The notes below the pieces were generated by a model that had not been told where the DNA came from, searched no databases, and was given only the letters and a program-made list of their open reading frames with translations. From JACDBD01 sp050743385 (GTDB lineage: Bacteria > Actinomycetota > Acidimicrobiia > IMCC26256 > JACDBD01), in the NCBI GenBank assembly GCA_050743385.1, contig JBOGFJ010000027.1, positions 1 through 9,737 on the forward strand: a DNA stretch of 9,737 bases, in the 5' to 3' direction. A program made the translations under genes and the position numbers. Shown one piece after another: positions 5,917-9,737 of this stretch (its first letter is position 1; each line of letters begins with the position of its first letter).

Positions 5917-7144
5917 CGAGACCGCCCGCGGCATGGTCTGGAGTGCCAGGAGTGCGACGTCGTCGACGGGTTCGGTGTCGCCCACTAGCTCGGAGATGAT
6001 CCGTGTGCACCCGGCATTCGGTGGGCCGCAGGTCGCGACGGCGCGGAGGCGCTCCATGCCCGCGTCGAGATCGGTCCCGCGCCGCTCAACGAGGCCGTCG
6101 GTGAAGAGATACAGGGTTGTTCCAGGAGGAACGCGCACGGTCGTGTGGCGGCGCGGAACGCCGAGCGCGCTGCCGATCGGGGGATCAGCGGCGATCTCGA
6201 TGGGGTAGGGCGTGATGCCCGGCTGTGCGATCACGGGACCAGGATGGCCGGCGGTCGAAAGCGTCAGCTGCTCGAGCGCGGGATCGAAGACCGCGTACAG
6301 AACCGTCGCCATCGTCTCGGGCTCGAACTGGCACACCATCTCGTCGAGCCTGGTCAGTACCGAGGCGGGATCGAGCGACTCGAGCGCATAGGCACGCAAC
6401 GCGCTCCGTAGGCGGCCCATCACGACCGCCGACCGCAGCCCATGTCCGGCGACGTCGCCGATGGCCGTGGCCACGTGTCCGGTCGGCAACTGGAACACAT
6501 CGAACCAGTCACCCCCGACCGCGCCCGACAGACCGGGGAGGTAGCGCGCCGCGAGCTGCAGACCGGGGATCTTGGGAAGGCTGTGCGGAGCGAGGCTGCG
6601 CTGCAGGGTCGCAGCTGCTATGCGCTCCTGGTTGGAGATCCCGGCGCTGACGGCAAGTGCCGCCCTGTCGGCGGCGAGCTGGAGGAGCTCGGCGTCCTGC
6701 TCGTCGAAGGACCGACGTCCCAGGGTCCCCACATGGAGGACTCCGATCGTGGCGCCGTTCGCGATCAAAGGCACGCCGACCAGAGATCGGATCCCACAGG
6801 CCATGAGGATCGGGTTGACCACCTTGGTGTGATCCACCGGGTCGAGGATCACCGGCCGACCCTCGGCGGCAATACGGCCGGCGAAGCCCTGGCCCATCGG
6901 TATCCGAACGCCCTGGCGGACCTCCTCCTCGATGCCCTTCGCCGCCCGTCGCGACCAGCTCGCCGGAGGCGGCGTCGAGCAGGAGGATCGCAGCGGTGTC
7001 GCCGTCGAGAAGCTCGCACACGCGCTCCACCAACGTGTTGAGCAGCTCATCGAGCCCGAGGTGGGCAAGCCTGGCATCCGTGAGCGCCTGGAGTCGCCGA
7101 AGCTGCTCGGCATGGCGGGTCGGGTCGGCGTCTCGGGAAGACAC
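5911..7144 (-). CDS. GAF + PP2C (SpoIIE/RsbU-like) phosphatase, interrupted by a frameshift
   Basis: A serine/threonine phosphatase of the type that dephosphorylates anti-sigma-factor antagonists. Two frames must be joined. From GTG 7144 the first reads LQALTDARLAHLGLDELLNT and the GAF strands through SGELVAT. After one extra G near 6945-6947 the second frame continues AAKGIEEEVRQGVRIPMGQG and completes the GAF domain (GIRSLVGVPL). The PP2C domain follows with VGGDWFDVFQ, AIGDVAGHGLRSA, LSTAGHPGP, LYLFTDGLVERR and DDVALLALQ, so the metal-binding Asp residues are intact. Removing one base gives 410 residues, a normal length for this architecture. As written, a ribosome starting at 7144 would end at 6509 without a phosphatase domain. 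This may be a sequencing error, a recent mutation or, less likely, recoding. No anti-sigma or antagonist gene is nearby. It is divergent from tetR and convergent with the coiled-coil gene. Confidence 0.85.
6945..6947 (-). other. Frameshift site in the GAF domain
   Basis: The minus strand reads GTC GCG ACG GGC GGC GAA here. Dropping one G of the GGG run gives GTC GCG ACG GCG GCG AAG, that is VATAAKGIEEE, and the GAF domain continues without gap or overlap. The exact single-base repair pinpoints the lesion. Confidence 0.8.
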
Positions 7145-7170
7145 CGAGCGCGAGAGAAGGTTCAGAAACC

Positions 7171-7199
7171 CTGTCTATCAGAGACAGACCGGTCTGTCT
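7171..7199. promoter_or_regulatory. Probable TetR operator: 18-bp palindrome plus an extra half-site
   Basis: AGACAGACC (7182-7190) and GGTCTGTCT (7191-7199) form a perfect 18-bp palindrome, a usual size for TetR operators. A further CTGTCT at 7171-7176 pairs with AGACAG at 7182-7187, making a second overlapping dyad. The site lies between the divergent starts at 7144 and 7217. On the minus strand TAGACA (7200-7195) and TAGACA (7177-7172), 17 bp apart, could be the -35 and -10 of the phosphatase promoter. If so, bound TetR would block both promoters. Confidence 0.7.
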
Positions 7200-7216
7200 A
7201 TTGCTAGTCTCGAGGT

Positions 7217-7828
7217 GTGCCCAAGGCCGCCGCGACCGGCGCCGCGATCGATCCCGATCCCCGCGAGCGGGTGCTCGCGACCGCGTACGAGCTGTTCTCA
7301 CGCCGGGGGGTCCGCGGTGTCGGGGTCGACGAGGTGATCGCAGGCGCCGGTGTCGCCAAGGCGACGCTCTACCGGCATTTCCCGTCGAAGGACGATCTGG
7401 TGCTCGCGTTCCTCGATCGGCGTGAGGAGCGGTGGACCCGGGAATGGGTGGAAGCCGAGGCCCGGCGGCGCGGCTCGTCCGCCGAGGAGCAACTGCTTGC
7501 GATCTTCGACCTCTTCGACGAGTGGTTCCGCCGCGACGACTTCGAGGCCTGCTCGTTCATCAACGTGCTCCTCGAGATGGGTACACGGCATCCGGCGGGC
7601 GATGCGTGCGTCCGCCATCTCGCGAACGTCCGTACGATCGTGCGTCGCTTGGCGGAAGAGGCCGAGCTCCGCGATCCGGAGGCGTTCGCGCACTCGTGGC
7701 ACATCCTGATGAAGGGATCGATCGTCTCCGCCGCCGAAGGCGACGCCGATGCCGCCCGTCGGGCCCGGGCGATGGCATCGCTGCTCATCGAGCAGCATCG
7801 AGCTCCGGCACCGCAGCCGCGCGGGTAG
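7217..7828 (+). CDS. TetR/AcrR-family transcriptional regulator
   Basis: A 203-residue one-component regulator, probably a repressor. The N-terminal helix-turn-helix spans about 16-62: RERVLATAYELFSRRGVRGV, then VDEVIAGAGVAKATLYRHFPSKDDL, which is the classic TetR recognition-helix signature. The C-terminal domain (about 75-195) is helical, with FEACSFINVLLE at about 113-124. That resembles a TetR subgroup with GC-F-N-A motifs at this place, but the ligand cannot be predicted. The GTG start at 7217 follows only a short GAGG. The start lies within a few bases of a possible -10 (TAGTCT, 7205-7210), so the mRNA may be leaderless. The palindrome at 7182-7199 just upstream suggests autoregulation and control of the divergent phosphatase gene. 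Its 3' end faces ogt, with 11 bp between stop codons. Confidence 0.93.
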   Translation: MPKAAATGAAIDPDPRERVLATAYELFSRRGVRGVGVDEVIAGAGVAKATLYRHFPSKDDLVLAFLDRREERWTREWVEAEARRRGSSAEEQLLAIFDLFDEWFRRDDFEACSFINVLLEMGTRHPAGDACVRHLANVRTIVRRLAEEAELRDPEAFAHSWHILMKGSIVSAAEGDADAARRARAMASLLIEQHRAPAPQPRG

Positions 7829-7851
7829 GGCGCCGCCCGTTACCGCTGCGG
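7811..7851. terminator. Bidirectional terminator-like hairpin between tetR and ogt
   Basis: Three nested stems fit together: CCGCAGC (7811-7817) with GCTGCGG (7845-7851), GGTA (7824-7827) with TACC (7841-7844), and GGGC (7828-7831) with GCCC (7835-7838) around a 3-nt loop. That makes 15 base pairs in all, with small bulges. Both stop codons (7826-7828 and 7840-7842) lie inside it. It is placed to end transcripts arriving from either side, although no T-run is present. Confidence 0.5.
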
Positions 7852-8472
7852 CCCGTGCGCGGCTTCGAGGCGGAGCAGCTCGCGCTTGCGCTCGGGTCCA
7901 CCGCGGTAGCCGCCCACGGTGCCGTCGGAGCGGAGCACGCGGTGGCAGGGGACGACGATCGGGACCGGGTTCGTGGCGAGCGCAGTGCCGGCGGCGCGCA
8001 CGGCGCGTGGGTTGCCCGCGGTCGTCGCCACCGATCGATAGGTCGCCGTCTGGCCGTAGGGGACACCGGCGGTGGCGGCGAGGACCTCGCGACGGAACCC
8101 CGTGGTGAGCGCCCAGTCGACGGCCAGGTCGAAGCGGGTGCGGTTCCCGTTGAAGTACTCGTCGAGCTCGCGACGAGCGGTATCGAGCCGGGCGGGAGCC
8201 TCGAGGAGACGGGGTGACAGGCGGCGGGCCAGCTCTGCCAGCACCATGTCACGAGCCTCGTTGGGGAACGCGAGGCGGACGATCCCAGCCGGAGTGGCGG
8301 CGACGATGAGGGCGCCGAGCGGGCTGTCGACGAGCGAGTAGGCGACGTCGAGGAGATCTTCGGCGGCCGCTCGTTCGGCGAGTCGCGCTCGCAGATCCGT
8401 CCGGGTCTCCGGCGAAGGCGCGGCGATGGCGCTCAAGGTGCGCTCGAGGTGGTTGTCGGTCGGCGTCGTCAT
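7840..8472 (-). CDS. ogt: Methylated-DNA--[protein]-cysteine S-methyltransferase (O6-alkylguanine-DNA alkyltransferase)
   Basis: A suicide DNA-repair protein that transfers the alkyl group from O6-alkylguanine (and O4-alkylthymine) to its own cysteine. It has 210 residues. The acceptor Cys is about C176 in the diagnostic PCHRVL motif. The DNA-binding helix-turn-helix contributes VPYGQTATYRSVA and NPRAVRAAGTA, with the likely arginine finger at R156. GGYRGG and the closing KRELLRLE are also present. The N-terminal ribonuclease-H-like domain starts at about residue 40 (LLDVAYSLVDSPLGALIVAA). The 38 or so residues before it have no counterpart in the short E. coli Ogt (about 171 aa). ATG 8472 is preceded by AGGAG (complement of 8479-8483) with a 6-nt gap, a good SD. 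It follows the oxygenase gene in the same direction after 75 bp and is probably in the same alkylation-damage operon. Confidence 0.96.
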   Translation of the reverse strand: MTTPTDNHLERTLSAIAAPSPETRTDLRARLAERAAAEDLLDVAYSLVDSPLGALIVAATPAGIVRLAFPNEARDMVLAELARRLSPRLLEAPARLDTARRELDEYFNGNRTRFDLAVDWALTTGFRREVLAATAGVPYGQTATYRSVATTAGNPRAVRAAGTALATNPVPIVVPCHRVLRSDGTVGGYRGGPERKRELLRLEAAHGPQR

Positions 8473-8547
8473 CTTCTGCTCCTGTCGGTCGAGGCTGCAT
8501 ACGACCAGACGACCGGGAGATCGGGGACGTGAGACCCGCGTCCGCGA

Positions 8548-9267
8548 CTACCGGGCGTCATGGAAGATGATCCCGAGGGTCGTGCGCGTCCCGGATGTCA
8601 GCGTGCTCACACCGTGGCGCATCGGCGCCCGGTAGAAGCCACGGGTACCGCGTGCGGGCCGCTGGCGCGTCGTGAAGATGAGGAACGCGCCCTGCCGGAG
8701 CTGCTGGACGTGGGCACGGCTCTGCGCCCGGGGTCGCTGCTCGACCAGGACGACCTCGCCGCCCTCGAAGTCGTCACCCGGGCGATTGAGCACGGTGACG
8801 ATCTGGAAGGGGAACGCGATCTCGCCGTAGAGGTCCTGGTGGAGCGCGTTCCAGTCGCCCGGTCCGTAGCGGAAGATCAGTGGCGTGGGGCGCGTCTGAC
8901 CCGCGCGGTGACACTGCTCGAGGAACCGTCCGAGCTCGTCCGGGTACCGCGCGTCATCGCCGAGGAGCTCGGCCCACTTGTTGGCCACCTCGGCGAGGGG
9001 CGGATAGAAGGCCGCGCGCAACCGCAGGATGGTGTCCGGCAACGGATGGTCGAAGTACTTGTACTCGCCGGCACCGAAACGGTGACGTGCCATCGCGATC
9101 GTGCTCCGGAAGCGGCCGGTCTCGTACAGGTCGGCGAGCTCGACGCACTCCCCGGGGAGCAGCACGTTCGGGGTCTGGGCGAAGCCCTGCGCGTCGAGCG
9201 TGACCTGGAGATCCGGCCACGGCAGGGCGGCGACGCGTTCCTCGAGGGCGGCGGCATCAGGGGGCAC
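8548..9267 (-). CDS. 2-oxoglutarate/Fe(II)-dependent oxygenase
   Basis: A non-haem iron oxygenase of 239 residues from GTG 9267. The double-stranded beta-helix core shows the HxD pair in NALHQDLYGE (about H143, D145), the distal His in MRHGVS (about H218), and the 2-oxoglutarate-binding Arg in TRTTLGIIFHD (about R228), so the iron site is complete. Other features are PLIFRYGPGDWN and the EGGEVVLVEQ strand. From memory this fits a family annotated as oxygenases acting on damaged DNA (Pfam Oxygenase_NA, formerly DUF2086). A database search would be needed to confirm that. Its position between a sigma factor and ogt supports a role in alkylation repair by oxidative demethylation. It overlaps the sigma gene end. 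GTG 9267 has AAAGGTGG with 5-nt spacing; the alternative GTG 9276 would leave no gap after the AAAGG. A protein hydroxylase role cannot be excluded. Confidence 0.88.
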   Translation of the reverse strand: MPPDAAALEERVAALPWPDLQVTLDAQGFAQTPNVLLPGECVELADLYETGRFRSTIAMARHRFGAGEYKYFDHPLPDTILRLRAAFYPPLAEVANKWAELLGDDARYPDELGRFLEQCHRAGQTRPTPLIFRYGPGDWNALHQDLYGEIAFPFQIVTVLNRPGDDFEGGEVVLVEQRPRAQSRAHVQQLRQGAFLIFTTRQRPARGTRGFYRAPMRHGVSTLTSGTRTTLGIIFHDAR

Positions 9268-9737
9268 GGTTGCCACCTTTCATGAGCCGACGCAGCGCCC
9301 GCAGACCCTCGAAGACGTTGCGTCGGGCCGCTTCCGTGCTGGTCTCCATGGTGGCCCCGATCTCCGCGTACTTCAGGTCGAGGGTGAAACGCAGCGCCAC
9401 CGCCTGGCGCTGCTTGGAGGGGAGCGCCCGCACCAGAGCCCAGAGCTCGTCGTCGGGCAACGGCGGATCGGGGTGTACTCCGGGATCGGGTTCCCCCACG
9501 GGAACGGGCGCCCGAGCGCCCGCGCGGAACAGGTCGATCGCCTTGCGGGCCGCGATCCGGAGCAGCCACGGGCGGACCGCGCTCGGGTCGCGCAGCGCCG
9601 GGAACGCGGCGAGCGCGGCGAGCATCGTCTCCTGGAACACATCGTCGGCGCGGTCACGACCCACCTGGGAGACGCTGAAGCGCCATACGTCGTCGCCGTA
9701 CTCCTCGACGACGCGCTCGAAGGGAGGCAAGCCGCGG
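9257..9737 (-). CDS. ECF-type RNA polymerase sigma-70 factor (start at or beyond right edge)
   Basis: An alternative sigma factor with regions 2 and 4 and no region 3, typical of the ECF group. Sigma region 2 covers VVEEYGDDVWRF, RADDVFQETMLAAL and RPWLLRIAARKAIDLFR. After an acidic and proline-rich linker, region 4 has LPSKQRQAVALRFTLDLKYA and EIGATMETSTEAARRNVFEG, a helix-turn-helix that would read the -35 box. The frame stays open to the edge. TTG 9730 would give 157 residues, but an upstream start outside the window is equally possible. Its end overlaps the oxygenase gene by about 10-20 bp, so the two are translationally linked. No anti-sigma gene sits beside it on the visible side. It probably directs transcription of its own operon, with oxygenase and ogt as likely targets. 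Confidence 0.92.
   Translation of the reverse strand, partial: RGLPPFERVVEEYGDDVWRFSVSQVGRDRADDVFQETMLAALAAFPALRDPSAVRPWLLRIAARKAIDLFRAGARAPVPVGEPDPGVHPDPPLPDDELWALVRALPSKQRQAVALRFTLDLKYAEIGATMETSTEAARRNVFEGLRALRRLMKGGNRAP

Noticed and set aside
6940..6955. Programmed ribosomal frameshifting as the explanation of the phosphatase gene break
   Set aside because: I see no classic heptameric slip site or clear stimulating structure. Sequencing error or mutation is simpler. Kept only as a remote option.
6145..7041. Plus-strand frames opposite the phosphatase gene
   Set aside because: They are shadows of the GAF and PP2C domains and carry no motif of their own.
8560..9285. Plus-strand open frame of 241 codons opposite the oxygenase gene
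   Set aside because: The minus-strand product has the complete HxD...H oxygenase site, while the plus-strand frame has no motif.
1..9737. CRISPR array, insertion sequence, tRNA or rRNA genes, prophage or attachment site
   Set aside because: No regularly spaced repeats, transposase motifs, tRNA cloverleaf or rRNA signature were found on either strand, and gene content and base composition look uniform.

Overview
The window is about 70% GC by eye, uses GTG and TTG starts freely, and carries an OmpR-type regulator / histidine kinase / GerMN-lipoprotein cluster resembling the actinobacterial mtrA-mtrB-lpqB locus. Together with the LuxR-type large ATPase and the alanine- and arginine-rich proteins, this suggests a chromosomal segment of a high-GC actinomycete. 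A deep-branching group such as Acidimicrobiia is possible, but that is inference. I see no mobile element, tRNA, rRNA or CRISPR array.

Left part (1-1759): the N-terminal half of a LuxR/AAA-type ATPase regulator runs leftward off the edge. It diverges from a cytoplasmic glycerophosphodiester phosphodiesterase (GDPD). Then comes a 266-bp gene-free stretch (1760-2025) holding several inverted repeats.

Central part (2026-5907): a rightward set of five genes. A response regulator, a sensor histidine kinase and a short GerMN lipoprotein come first; the kinase and lipoprotein overlap. They read as one signalling unit: the lipoprotein would sit outside the membrane next to the kinase sensor domain, as LpqB does with MtrB. 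A 92-residue hypothetical protein and a conserved coiled-coil protein of unknown function follow.

Right-centre (5911-7828): a leftward GAF + PP2C (SpoIIE/RsbU-like) phosphatase gene is broken by a one-base frameshift near 6945. It diverges from a TetR regulator, and a perfect 18-bp palindrome lies between them as the likely operator.

Right part (7840-9737): a leftward set of an ECF-type sigma factor (running into or close to the right edge), a 2-oxoglutarate/Fe(II) oxygenase and an O6-alkylguanine-DNA alkyltransferase (Ogt). This looks like a DNA alkylation-damage module with its own sigma factor. No anti-sigma gene is visible. Both convergent gene junctions (5907/5911 and 7828/7840) have hairpins that overlap the two stop codons.
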